This document shows positions 54,456 through 64,000 of a stretch of 64,000 nucleotides of DNA, piece after piece. The translations under genes and the position numbers were made by a program. The DNA is from Siphonodentalium dalli (Eukaryota; Mollusca; Scaphopoda; Gadilida; Siphonodentaliidae), in NCBI GenBank assembly GCA_032622095.1, contig CP136061.1, forward strand, positions 262,292,077-262,356,076, in the 5' to 3' direction. Below the pieces are notes generated by a model. It searched no databases. It worked only from the letters and a program-made list of their open reading frames with translations, and had not been told where the DNA came from. Position 1 is the stretch's first letter; every line of letters starts with the position of its first letter.

Positions 54456-54856
54456 TTAACCCTTTACCCAACAGAAGGGCCCTGTGCCAATGCATTCTCT
54501 TATATATGCGAGTCGACCATAGGTCGCCTCGCATATATAAGAGAATGCATTGGCCTTAACACATTAAAAATTATAAAATTGTTAAAGAATGTAAGAAAAA
54601 ATGGTAAAAAGTGTTAAAAAAAGATGTTTTTTATGCCAATGCATTCTCTTATATATGCGAGGCGACCTATGGTCGACTCGCATATATAAGAGAATGCATT
54701 GGCACAGGGCATAACTGTAACTATCACAATGTGGTCAAGGAGCCGGTTCCAATGATATCCATATTTGTATGGTTCTATTGAGACAGACCGAAGATATTTT
54801 AGGCTGTTGAAGCTTTATTTGGCCGGTTTTGGCCGTTTTGTTGGGTAAAGGGTTAA
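54456..54856 (-). mobile_element. B11: complete family B MITE
   Basis: TTAA both ends, CCCTTTACCCAACAGAAGGG start, two hairpins, TTTGTTGGGTAAAGGG end. Lies between the two copies of a diverged tandem duplication. Confidence 0.95.
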
Positions 54857-55246
54857 ATCAAACTCTATATTTCTTTGGTAATTGAAAGAATTGCTTCTTG
54901 TGTCTTGAAGTTGACTTTTCATCTGCAGTGAAGAGAGACATATTCCACCGGTTCAAAACCTGGGAACTTTTTATGTTCTGACTGGGAACTAAACATCATT
55001 GAAAAGATAACGCAGGTAAAGTTTCTTAGTCAAAATCTACCCCACCCCCCCCCCCCCCATGATTATCACGAAATTTTCTCACATTTTATTTATTCATTGC
55101 CTCCATATTCGGAGAGTATATGTATAGTAATATACATGAGTCAAGTTTTATATACACAAATATTCACAGGGTAGTATGTCCATTTTGATAGACGTCTAGG
55201 GCCGGCATTCCTCAATCACACATCACATGTATAGCACTCTCGCCTC
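54857..55246. repeat. Second copy of the 54205-54450 duplication, with poly-C
   Basis: GCTTCTTGTGTCTTGAAGTT, TTCATCTGCAGTGAAGA, CCACCGGTTCAAAACCTGGG and CACGAAATTTTCTCACA. A C run lies at about 55046-55058. Confidence 0.65.
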
Positions 55247-55637
55247 TTAACCCTTTACCCAACAAACCGGCCAAAACCGGCCAAATAAAGCTTCAACAGC
55301 CTAAAATATCTTCGGTCTGTCTCAATAAAACCATACACATATGGATATCATTGGAACCGGTTCATTGACCACATTGTGATAGTTACAGTTATGCCCTGTG
55401 CCAATGCATTCTCTTATATATGCGAGTCGACCATAGGTCGCCTCGCATATATAAGAGAATGCATTGGCCTAAAAAAAATCTTTTTTTACCATTTTTTCTT
55501 ACATTCTTTAACAATTTTATAATTTTTAATGTGTTAAAGCCAATGCATTCTCTTATATATGCGAGGCGACCTATGGTCGACTCGCATATATAAGAGAATG
55601 CATTGGCACAGGGTCGTTCTGTTGGGTAAAGGGTTAG
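55247..55637 (+). mobile_element. B12: family B MITE
   Basis: Left TTAA, right TTAG (one change). CCCTTTACCCAACAAACC start, two hairpins, TTCTGTTGGGTAAAGGG end; the spacer lacks the AACACTTT piece. Confidence 0.94.
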
Positions 55638-55819
55638 AGTTGCAACTGATTGAGTGGAAAGTGGCTGTGTCTATGATTAAGTTGGTTGTTTGACTCAACA
55701 TCCATTGTGATAATAATATTGTTTCCACCTAGTACTTTTTCATGACAGGAGCTGTGCTGGTGCAGCATTAGAGATCAAGTGCCAGTGCATTCTCTTATAT
55801 ATGCCCTTACAGAAATTAT

Positions 55820-56360
55820 AAGCTCGCGATAAGCTCGCAGAAGATGAATTTTGTGAGCTCGCAGCGAGCGTGTAATTTGGAACTATAGCGAGCTCGCTGC
55901 GAACTCGCTGCGAGCTCGCTGCGAGCTCGCTGCGAGCTCCCTGCGAAGTCCCTGCGAGCTCGCTGCGAAGTCCCTGCGAGCTCGCTGCGAGCTCTCTGCG
56001 AGCACTCAGCGAGCTCCCTGCGAACACCTTGCGAGCTCATTGCGAGCTCATTGCGAGCTTATTGTAAACTTCTGCGAGCTCGCTGCGAGCTCGCTGCGAG
56101 CTCCCCGCGAGCTCCCTGCGAACACCTTGCGAGCTCATTGCGAGCTTATTGTAAACTTCTGCGAGCTTCTTGCGAGCTCGCTGCGAGCTTCTTGCGAGCT
56201 CGCTGCGAGCTCTCTGCGAACTCTCTGCGAGCTCCCTGCGAGCTCATTGCGAGCTTATTGTAAACTTCTGCGAGCTTACTGCGAATCTTGCGAGCTTATT
56301 GCAAACTTTTGCGACCTTATTACCTTCTCTTGCGAGCTCAATGTAAACTCCTGCGAGCTC
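55820..56360. repeat. Left subterminal GCGAGCTC array
   Basis: Dozens of 10-11 bp units of CTGCGAGCTCG type with CTTCTTGCGAG, CATTGCGAG and TATTGTAAACTT variants. Some higher-order copies run about 110 bp (AGCTTATTGTAAACTTCTGC at 56057, 56144 and 56251 by eye). Translated frames here are alanine/serine/leucine-rich artefacts. Confidence 0.9.
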
Positions 56361-57274
56361 CCATGATACAAAAGACACAGGTTAGGTATCAGTGAAAAAC
56401 ATTCTATCCTCTATATCTTCGTGTCCAGTTCTATATGGAATGACCCTAATGTTAACCATGGCTCTGTAATAGTTGGTTTTCCATCTGACCCAGTTATGGT
56501 CTTCATGTAAGCTGTAATACAATAATTACAATAATTTATATACAATTTAAGTTTAACAATTTAAATTTATCATGTTTGGAAAATTAATTTCATGCCCAAT
56601 ACATGCACAAAGCTAGTTCCCCCCATCATTTCATGTCAAATAAAAAAAGCTAGGTATATAATAATCCCCCCCCCCTACAGTTCAATAGTATGCGCTTACC
56701 CCTCCCCACCATTCATGTTATGCCCAATAAACAAAGCTACATGTAGTTAACTACCCCCCCCCCCCCCCCCCCCATCATCATTTCATGCCCAATAAAGCCA
56801 GTTATCCCCCATCATAATTTCATGCCCAATCATAATGTTATTATAAACAAATATAGTTATAAGTCTTCAACAGTTCAATAGTATGCTTACCTAAGTTTCT
56901 GGAATCCATGCACTGGCCTGCAGCTATATATCTTCTCTGAATTATTGCTTCAAATTTATAAACAGATTTTGAATAGTTTTTTCAGTTTTAGAAAATAGTT
57001 GATCCATGCCTGCCAGCTCAGTTATCTTGAAGTATTAGTACAATCCTATCAGTCTCCAAAGTTGTTGAATGAAACAATTCACAAATCATAGAGAGAACAT
57101 TATGAACAAAGAGAATATATACCATGCAGTAACAGACTAACAGTCCATTTCAAATTTGACAATAACACAGAAAGTTAACTAGGAACACATGCTGTCTCTA
57201 CAGAGCCAGTCAGTGGATTAAATTACAGAAGTATTTATAGAATATTTAATATCAGCAGCCATGCACTGACCAAA
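56361..57274. other. Centre of the 2-kb insertion
   Basis: AT-rich, with a loose repeat of CATTTCATGCCCAATAAA and C runs at about 56668-56675 and 56755-56773. No coding signal. Confidence 0.5.
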
Positions 57275-57835
57275 TATTATTAAGCTCGCAACTGCGAGCT
57301 CAGTACATAATTAAGCTCGCAACCGCGAGCTCAGTACATAATTAAGTTCGCAACTGCGAGCTTAAATCACAGTTAAGTTCGCAAGTGTTAGCTTAAATGA
57401 AGACCAACAATCGTCTGCGAGCTCCAAATATTATTAAGCTCGCAACTGCGAGCTCCAAACATAAATAAGCTCACAACCGCGAGCTCAGTACATAATTAAG
57501 TTCGCAACTGCGAGCTTAAATCACAGTTAAGTTTGCAAGTGTTAGCTTAAATGAAAACCAACAATCGTCTGCGAGCTCCAAATATAATTAAGCTCGCAAC
57601 TGCGAGCTCCAAACATAAATAAGCTCACAACCGCGAGCTCAGTACATAATTAAGTTCGCAACTGCGAGCTTAAATCACAGTTAAGTTCGCAAGTGTTAGC
57701 TTATATGAAGACCAAGAATCGTCTGCGAGCTCTTGTGAGCTCGCAGGGAGATCGCGTGTTGCCTTGCGAGCTCGTTGCGAACTTAAATAAGTTCGCAGCG
57801 AACTTAAATAAGTTCGCAGCGAGCTCCCATTTTCA
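57275..57835. repeat. Right subterminal array, 154-bp higher-order unit
   Basis: 31-bp palindromic units ATTAAGCTCGCAACTGCGAG-CTCAGTACATA. The marker CCAACAATCGTCTGCGAGCT occurs at 57404, 57558 and 57712 (one change), exactly 154 bp apart. Confidence 0.92.
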
Positions 57836-57960
57836 TAAGGGTGGGAGACTCGCATATATAAGAGAATGCACTGGCTTACAAAGTCAAGGTAAATATTGTT
57901 AGGCAATGTATTCTCTTATATATGCGAGGCTCCATATGGGAGACTAACATATATATAAGA

Positions 57961-58692
57961 GGATGCATATAAGTGGTATATAAGTAATATATAAATTATA
58001 AAAATATAAATATAAATAATTTTTCTCAATGTTTATATATAAGTTCCACATAAGAACATTAAAAAGTTCCCAGGTTTTGAATGGGTGGAACATGATATCT
58101 AGGGGTGTAGCCAGAGTAGAAATTCATAGCATGATCTAGATGATAAGGGGCCAATAACATGGAGAAAAAGTCTATTTATACTATAATCTAACCTGGACAT
58201 TAAGGCGATTTATCTATATATAAATCCCTTGAATTTATGTTTCAATCTAAACAAAAATTATTCAGCAATCCACTGATTCAAAAGGGCACTTTCAAGAAAT
58301 TTTGAAGGAAGTCAAGACATCACAAAACTTTCAAACTGTATGTTATACTGAACAATTATGAATGATTTTAAGCATTTAAATGGGTGTTTTTAAGTGGGCA
58401 TTTCGGAATGTTTTTTTTGGGGGGGGGGGGTGTTGCTATGGGAGGTTCGGAATATATTTGGGGGGTGGGGGTTGACGTGCAATTTTTCAGGTGATGTAAG
58501 GTGGCCATGCCTCCAAACTGACTCTCACCAAGTTGTCTAATTACTGAACTCTAAGCCATGATTAATGTCACTGTCACTCGTAATTAAGTCACATTGCACT
58601 GCTAAAAAATTCAGTACACGCAATTAAACATCCACATACACGGCATCCAATGGATATTAAATCTCCCCAGATCCGATTCATCACCATTCTGC
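57961..58692. other. Unassigned, with a family N fragment
   Basis: 58065-58145 matches the right end of N1 (AAAAAGTTCCxAGGTTTTG, GGTGGAAxATGAT, AGAGTAGAxATTCATxGCAT). A G run lies near 58420-58432. The rest is unrecognised. Confidence 0.5.
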
Positions 58693-59128
58693 CAAGCCTT
58701 GAAATAGTGTGTCTGTCATTTGCAGAATGAAGTCCACAAAGGGTGAATTTAGTGACACTATCCCGCACGGTGGGCTAGTATCATGAAATTCACCCTCTGG
58801 GGAACTTCATTCTGCTTGAGCCTCAACTGCAATGGTGGACCTAGGATCAGATTGAAGTTCCCCAGTTGAAATTTGTCATTAGTCACCTAGATTAAGCATT
58901 TTATCTTCTGCAAATTATGGGATCTAGAAACTGAACAGAAGGGAAAAAGTAACTAAAAACAATGTTAGTTTAAGACTGTAGATACTTCCCAGAAGATAAG
59001 GCAAAAGCAGAATGAGGTGCCCAGAGTGTGAATTTAGTAATGCTAGCCTGCTGTGCGGGATAGCATCACTAAATTCACCCTCAGGGGACCTCATTTTGTA
59101 AATGACAGACACACTATTTCAAGGCTTG
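58693..59128. mobile_element. E10: full-length family E element
   Basis: CAAGCCTTGAAATAGTG to CACTATTTCAAGGCTTG, 436 bp. Two palindromes flank a unique body with CAGATTGAAGTTCCCCAGTT and CCCAGAAGATAAGGC. Flanks CATTCTGC and CAAACTGC agree at 6 of 8 bases, a decayed duplication. Best reference copy for E. Confidence 0.92.
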
Positions 59129-59419
59129 CAAACTGCCAGCTGTTATTCCTTAAAATTGATCCAATGACAATATTTCTAGCGGTGATTGCGATCAGTTGAC
59201 AAGAAGCAGTTGTTGCACATGAACAAAGGATCCGTCAGTTTAATTTAACGATGGAGGACTCTACAAATTGAAAAGACGGTGACGTTTCTATTCTTTAGTC
59301 TTTGTTCAGGAGTCAGTGATTAAAATTTTCGGATTTCTTTGAATTTTACGAAATTGGATTCCGTCACATAAAAACAAACGTCAAGTGTAATTGAGTGCTC
59401 CTTCTAAAAAGCTTGAATA
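59129..59419. other. Unassigned spacer
   Basis: Nothing recognised. Confidence 0.4.
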
Positions 59420-59640
59420 TTAACCATTTCACTGCTGAATGGGTTCTACCATTCTGTTATAAAGGTATGCATTGGAATGGTCTTTATTCATTTAGAGGGG
59501 TGTTCAGGTAATAAAGGCAGACGACAGACAGAAATACAGAATACAAGTGCAGAATGATTCATATGCATTGGTGGGACATGTTTATATAATAAGTTCAATA
59601 AACATTTGTTGATCTTATTATCTGAACATTTCCTGAGAGA
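59420..59640 (+). mobile_element. L4: family L element
   Basis: TTAACCATTTCACTGCTGAA start, GCATTGGAATGGTCTTTATT, GGTGTTCAGGTAATAAAGGC, GTTGATCTTATTATCTGAAC. Right end not defined. Confidence 0.72.
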
Positions 59641-59678
59641 ACTACTCATCATTGAGTATTCAGTTAAACAAAAGGCTT

Positions 59679-59730
59679 AACCATTTCACTGCTGATTGGA
59701 ATCTTCAGTTATAAAACTATTTATTGGAAT
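59679..59730 (+). repeat. L5: family L end fragment
   Basis: TTAACCATTTCACTGCTGAT-TGGAATCTTCAGTTATAAAA, then E11. Confidence 0.65.
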
Positions 59731-59935
59731 CAGATTGAAGTTCCCCCATTAGTCACCTCGATTATGCATTTTATCTTCTGCAAATTATGGGATATAGAAA
59801 CTGAACAGAAGGAAAAAAGTAACTATTTAAAAAACTATTCATTTGAGACTATAGAAACTTCCCAGAAGATTAGGCCTAACCAGAATTAGGTCCCCAGAGG
59901 GTGAAATTGGGTCTGTGCCAAGAAGTCAGATGGAC
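59731..59935 (-). mobile_element. E11: family E internal fragment
   Basis: ATCAGATTGAAGTTCCCCCA, TCACCTCGATTATGCATT, AACTTCCCAGAAGATTAGGC and GGTCCCCAGAGGGTGAA, then non-E sequence. Confidence 0.78.
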
Positions 59936-60520
59936 CCAAAAATCAGCATTTTCATATAAACAAAGATGAATAACTATGGAACGAAAAACCAAAACAACAC
60001 AATTGAATGTCCTCATAGTGGTGAACATCCATACCAAAGTTCATTGAGAATGTCCTCATAATGGTGAACATCCATACCAAAGTTCATTGAGATCCGAGCA
60101 TTACTGTTCATGTTACGATTGAATGTCCTCATAGTGGTGAACATCCATACCAAAGTTCATTGAGATCCGAGCATTACTGTTCATGTTATGGCCTGAACAG
60201 ATATTGGACAATGCCAACATTTCCCGATAAACAAAGATCAATATCTCTAGAATGGAAAACCCGAACAAAACAGTTGAACGTCCTCATAGTAATGAACATA
60301 CATACAAATATACATTGAGATCTGAGCACTACTGTTTAAGTTATGACATGAAGAGATATTGGATGAATGGACGTATGGACGCAAGCACACACAGATGCAG
60401 TGACACACGCATGCATGGATGCACTGACGGATGGCTAGACACACGCACGGATGGACAGGTGCAAAACAGTATACCCACCCCCTCCCCCTGTATAAAATAG
60501 ATCCTCTATTTATCACACTT
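59936..60520 (+). repeat. Tandem G-like repeat and GGAC/CACACGC tail
   Basis: TGAATGTCCTCATAGTGGTG-AACATCCATACCAAAGTTCA is repeated at 60002, 60046 and 60118, with GATCCGAGCATTACTGTTCA after two of them. Then a fourth diverged copy and a CACACGCA/GATGGAC-rich tail (60370-60460). Confidence 0.7.
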
Positions 60521-60599
60521 TTGTCATAATTAAACTATGATCGTCAGAAAATGCACTCCAATTACACTGTTTGGAATTATACATGCTGGAGTATAAAGT
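60521..60599. other. Unassigned spacer
   Basis: Nothing recognised. Confidence 0.4.
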
Positions 60600-60870
60600 A
60601 TCAACGGCCATAACTCTCACGAAAATTGGTTGGCGAAACCCAAATTTGAACTTGACCTGTATTGTATGCTAGTAAAGTCACATCACAAATTTCATTCCAT
60701 TCAGTTGAGACTAACTAATGTTACACCTGGACACCAAAAGCGAACAGATATATACTAATGGCTCATCAGACTGACAGACGGACGAGGAGACAGACGGACA
60801 GAGAGAGACAGACCAACAACATAATACATCCTGTTTTTTTTACCATTTTTTAAAACAGGTTATAAAAAGC
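60600..60870 (+). repeat. G5: family G, head missing
   Basis: GGCCATAACTCTCACGAAAA, GAACTTGACCTGTATTGTAT, TTCATTCCATTCAGTTGAGA, GACGGACAGAGAGAGACAGA and CCAACAACATAATACATC. Confidence 0.7.
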
Positions 60871-61061
60871 ACTAAATATCTGTGTTTTTCTTACCTTCCC
60901 TTCCGAGGTCAAATTGCGGCATAAAAAGCTCCATGAAGTCCAACTATCATGTAGAAAAACAAATTTTGATATCATATATTTACAGCCCCCGATAGCTACA
61001 ATAAAGGCCATAGAAGCCAATATAGAATTCATGAAATTATGTCGTAGAATAAAAATGTTAT
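60871..61061. other. Unassigned spacer
   Basis: Nothing recognised. Confidence 0.4.
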
Positions 61062-61435
61062 AGTGATGTGAAACACTCCGGTAGGGTGACAAATAGAAAT
61101 GGAGAATAATCGTGTTCAAAGTAGTTATTTTTACAAATATTATATATAAATTGACAACACACACCGTCATTCTTATACTGTACATTAATTAAATGCAGTG
61201 ATATCCGATGGCGAAATCAATTTCGTTAAGTTTACCGCCGATAGAAGCGTCTCGATTCGAGTAGTAAATATCTACAATTTAGTGTAGTTCAGACGATGAT
61301 ATCTATGGAGTGGTGTGGTCGATTTCTTTGAGATTATCAGTGATACTAGTAGAATGCTACATTCCCAAAGATGGCATAGCGTCTGAGGACTAACTTATCA
61401 CTTTCTCGCACCCGAACCATAATATGTCTCTAATT
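61062..61435 (+). repeat. I4: family I
   Basis: GTGATGTGAAACACTCCGGT to CTCGCACCCGAACCATAATA, collinear with I1; the only other copy with the same 5' start. Confidence 0.78.
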
Positions 61436-61490
61436 TCAAGGGCTGACTTTTAGAACGAATGGGAGAATCATTATATTTGGAGTAAATGGG

Positions 61491-61963
61491 TTAACCCTTT
61501 GAGTGCCAGGTCCGATTTTTGTATCAACCCATATACCCTGTGCCAATGCATTCTCTTATATATGCGAGTCGACCATAGGTCGCCTCGCATATATAAGAGA
61601 ATGCATTGGCCTAACAATTTTTCATCATTTGTTATTATTTTTTACAATTTTTTACAATTTTAATATTTATTTCTTATATTCTTTAACAGACTTATTTTGT
61701 AGGTTTAGTGCCAGGGAATCATACGTTTTTCATGGGCATCAATATTATTACTATGAATATTTGGTGATAGTTTTGAGTTATAACATGCCCCTAAGGTTTT
61801 AACCAGTTTGTTTTTAAATTCGCTATAGCATGCTTAAGCATACCCAAAAAATTCAACCCAAAAAAAGAAAAAAACAATCTAAATTTTTTTTATTTTTTAG
61901 GGCCGATTTTATAGACCGTAAATTAGGGCCGATGAGATCGGCCCCTGACACTGAAAGGGTTAA
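61491..61963 (+). mobile_element. A8: family A MITE with an internal insert
   Basis: TTAA both ends, CCCTTTGAGTGCCAGG start, hairpin at 61543-61609, end GCCCCTGACACTGAAAGGG. About 220 bp of foreign sequence (roughly 61708-61925) splits the GTAGGTTTAGGGCCGATGAG region. Confidence 0.92.
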
Positions 61964-63181
61964 TCTCTTCATTGTCCACACAGCCATAGTAAGTGACATT
62001 GTAACAATACCACATGAACTCCCAATGATACTGTCCAGGACAGTTAATTTAACAAGGAACCATCCAGGGACTCACAAATCAAACTTAATTCAATTCCGTC
62101 TGTTTGCTAACATCAATTCCGCATTTTTACACGGTCCTTAGATGGAATCGTAGGTCGTAAATTTTAGCCAAACGTCAAATTGCTGGAGCAATCTTGTAGA
62201 TTAGGAGATCAGAGTTTACAATGTCCTGTTTTCAACGAAAAAAGTCAGCTAAAATTGTTTCACACGCCTGTGAGTAAATAAGACATCTATCTTTCGAATT
62301 TGATTATGAGATAGCCTCATGACAGACGGCAAGCTTCGAGATTGATTACGGATATTTTTTACCCAATTATATAAGGACTTGTTCTTTATTGTGTTTCTGA
62401 GAAAAGCGTGCAGTTTATTAACGAAAATGAGTCATGGAATTAAGAATTTGGAATCAATCGTGATATCGCTTGTTATTGGAGATGAGGTATTTCCTAATGG
62501 GCGGGACACCAGTTGCAGATGACGAAATGTTGGTGAAGAACCAGCATAGAGGGTGACTTGGAAGGCAGGAACCAGCCTAGACTAGTCCCTATGACTTTGG
62601 AAGACATCTTCTCCCTAAAATGTGCCACATATCTCCCTATTTTTGTCCTTGGGTGAAGTGGTATATAAGAGAGAATGAATATTTCACAAGAACCTAATTG
62701 AAGTGTATTCACTAATTATAATGGGGTCTTTACTCATTATAATTGACATATATGTCTATATGTCTGTCTGGCCAGACCCCTGGACTGATATCAACCAAAC
62801 TTGGTGTGGTGACTCCGGGTTCTCTGGCAGATGTTATAACGGCGTTAGATTCTAAAATTTTGATCTAAATACAAATTAATTTAATTAAAAAATAAATAAT
62901 AATAATCTGTTTTGTTAAATTGAGCAAGGAGTTCAAACTAGAAAAAAAAAATTTAAATGAATATTTTTTTTTTTTAATATAAAAATGTTTAAACGAACAA
63001 AGGGGTCACAGGCTTAATTATCACATTGTATAAGAAATTATCGATGTAAAATCAATATTATTAAATAGAAGCAATTATGGACTGGTGTCTTCGACTCATA
63101 TCTATTATTTTATACCCAGGAAACTATATAAAGTGTGTTTAGGAAGGGGTAGAGCATGAAAATACAAAATCATAGTTTACA
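61964..63181. other. Unassigned 1.2 kb
   Basis: AT-rich with long A and T runs near 62880-62990. A 72-codon minus-strand frame (62494-62712) shows no domain. ATTATAATGGGGTCTTTACT at 62717-62736 is related to 18570-18650. Confidence 0.45.
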
Positions 63182-63745
63182 TACCTTACTCGTATTTAAA
63201 TTCGCGCAGTACGATTTTTCGCTCAGTTTTGAAATCGCACACTTTAAATTTGCGCACCTAACTGCGCCAATTCAAAACTGACAAAATTATTTTCGTAATA
63301 TTTCTGTGATATTTTCATATATCTGGGAGCTGATGACAGTTTAGGTTCCCAATCATTTCTACATCACAGTGGATTTACATTGTGTATAGACAATAAACTA
63401 GTAACTATATACATTATAATTTTGTGGCACCCTGGACTATTAGTATTTCTTATACAAGCATTTCATCAATGTCTATGGCACCACGATTTGTGGCTTGAGT
63501 TGTGAGCAATGGTCTTGATAGCGGTTAGCCGAATGTAAATATATGCATACATGATTGTATATGCGTAAATGTTTATTCACGGTTCATAATATATGTAAAC
63601 TCAGCAGCATAGCACTCTTGTATTTCCTATGGACGGTGGTTTAGATTAAACTTGGGAGTTGTACTATTTTTCGCTCAAGTTTAAATTCGCGCACCGATGG
63701 GTGCGCAAAAAATAGTACTGCGCGAATTTAAATACGAGTAAGGTA
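63182..63745. mobile_element. H2: TA-flanked element with long inverted ends
   Basis: TA-CCTTACTCGTATTTAAATTC to GAATTTAAATACGAGTAAGG-TA, 564 bp. TTTTTCGCTCAGTTTTGAAAT at the left answers ACTATTTTTCGCTCAAGTTT at the right, with nested GCGCACC/GGTGCGC palindromes. Interior AT-rich and without coding capacity. Confidence 0.9.
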
Positions 63746-63795
63746 GGTCTTTTGATGGTTGTGCACCCTTAATTGTTTCCTCCACCTTCACCTCC

Positions 63796-64000
63796 AAGAA
63801 TGAGGTCCCCAGAGGGTGAATTTAGTAACTCTATCCCACACAGCATGCTAGCTTCACCAAGTTCACCCTCCGGCATTCTGCTCAGGCCTCAACTGCAATG
63901 GGAGACCTGGATCAGATTGAAGTTCCCAAGTTGAAGTTTAGTCACCTCAAATATGGATTTTATCTTCTGCAAATTAGGGGATATACAAACTGAACAGAAG
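63796..64000 (+). mobile_element. E12: family E, running off the window
   Basis: GAATGAGGTCCCCAGAGGGT, decayed palindrome, TTCTGCTCAGGCCTCAACTG, ATCAGATTGAAGTTCCCAAG and TCTTCTGCAAATTAGGGGAT; continues past 64000. Confidence 0.82.

Larger units (their letters stand above)
55804..57841. mobile_element. 2,038-bp GCGAGCTC-rich insertion
   Basis: Ends CCCTTACAGAAATTATAAGC and CCCATTTTCATAAGGG are inverted (CCCTTA plus a diverged AAAT). Subterminal arrays of GCGAGCTC lie on both sides (55820-56360 and 57275-57835) in mostly opposite orientation. Between them 0.9 kb of AT-rich sequence with C runs. No transposase frame. Flanks both read TG, and about 12 bases of the expected C sequence are missing. 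Superfamily unknown. Confidence 0.65.
55736..57960 (-). mobile_element. C11: family C, split by a 2-kb insertion
   Basis: TTTTTCATGACAGGAGCTGT, GGTGCAGCATTAGAGATCAA and half a hairpin up to TATATATG; after the insertion GGGAGACTCGCATATATAAG, CTGGCTTACAAAGTCAAGG and the second hairpin. Outer TTAA sites are lost. Confidence 0.82.

Noticed and set aside
55740-56366. Ala/Ser/Leu-rich repeat proteins on both strands
   Set aside because: Translations of the GCGAGCTC array; frames end at the array borders.
2273-61802. Many short frames with the same peptide from the hairpin (RVDHRSPRIYKRMHW or NAFSYICESTIGRLAYIRECIG)
   Set aside because: They recur wherever the 67-bp hairpin occurs, on both strands, and are translations of a non-coding MITE.

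Overview
The window is non-coding, repeat-packed animal DNA. It is AT-rich, has no ribosome binding sites, operons or long conserved reading frames, and holds SINEs with tRNA-type A and B boxes, many MITE-like DNA transposons, satellites, microsatellites and a 100-base assembly gap (10594-10693). Several dispersed repeats (CCAAGATGGC-type, AGAGCAT-GTGGC-AAATATGCCC-type, CGAAATCGG-CGAGTC-type) look like ones I associate with marine molluscs. A bivalve-like mollusc is my best guess, but that is inference and was not tested. No protein-coding gene could be supported; most open frames are translations of hairpins or satellites.

Family labels are local to this report. Families A, B and C all insert at TTAA, begin CCCTTT and carry a 67-bp near-perfect hairpin (CCAATGCATT...AATGCATTGG). 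The sequence between terminus and hairpin is unrelated in each family: A has GAGTGCCAGG, B has ACCCAACA, C has CATGACGGGAGC. TTAA plus CCC termini point to piggyBac-type transposition. Family L (TTAA, GAGTGGATTC) usually sits next to C. Family D (TACAGTAATGCC...GGCATTACTGTA, TA duplication) is a full-length palindrome of Tc1/mariner type. Family E (CAAGCCTTGAAATAG ends, 8-bp duplications) is hAT-like. Family H (TA-CCTTACTCG) has long inverted ends. F, G, I, K, M and N are dispersed repeats without a firm class.

Layout: 0-6 kb K, M, E fragments and two tandem arrays; 6-13 kb a nest of N, A, B, C, L, D and a SINE around the gap; 12.8-16.2 kb a 50-bp array, a D palindrome, an F element and a 40-bp array; 17-25 kb mixed A, B, D, E, F, G, I and K copies; 25.7-27.7 kb an inverted tRNA-like SINE and a 36-bp satellite; 29-32.9 kb A, D, E, B and a 58-bp array made from nested E copies; 34-43 kb dense A, B, C, E, G, L copies; 43-47.5 kb H, E and M; 47.8-50.35 kb a 2.5-kb satellite; 50.7-57.9 kb B copies and a 2-kb GCGAGCTC-rich insertion; 58-64 kb E, L, G, I, A and H copies.

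The most informative results are five filled/empty TTAA site comparisons inside the window, the hairpin module shared by otherwise different element families, a dispersed repeat carrying heat-shock-element arrays of four to six units, and a tandem array whose birth from a nested transposon junction can be read directly.
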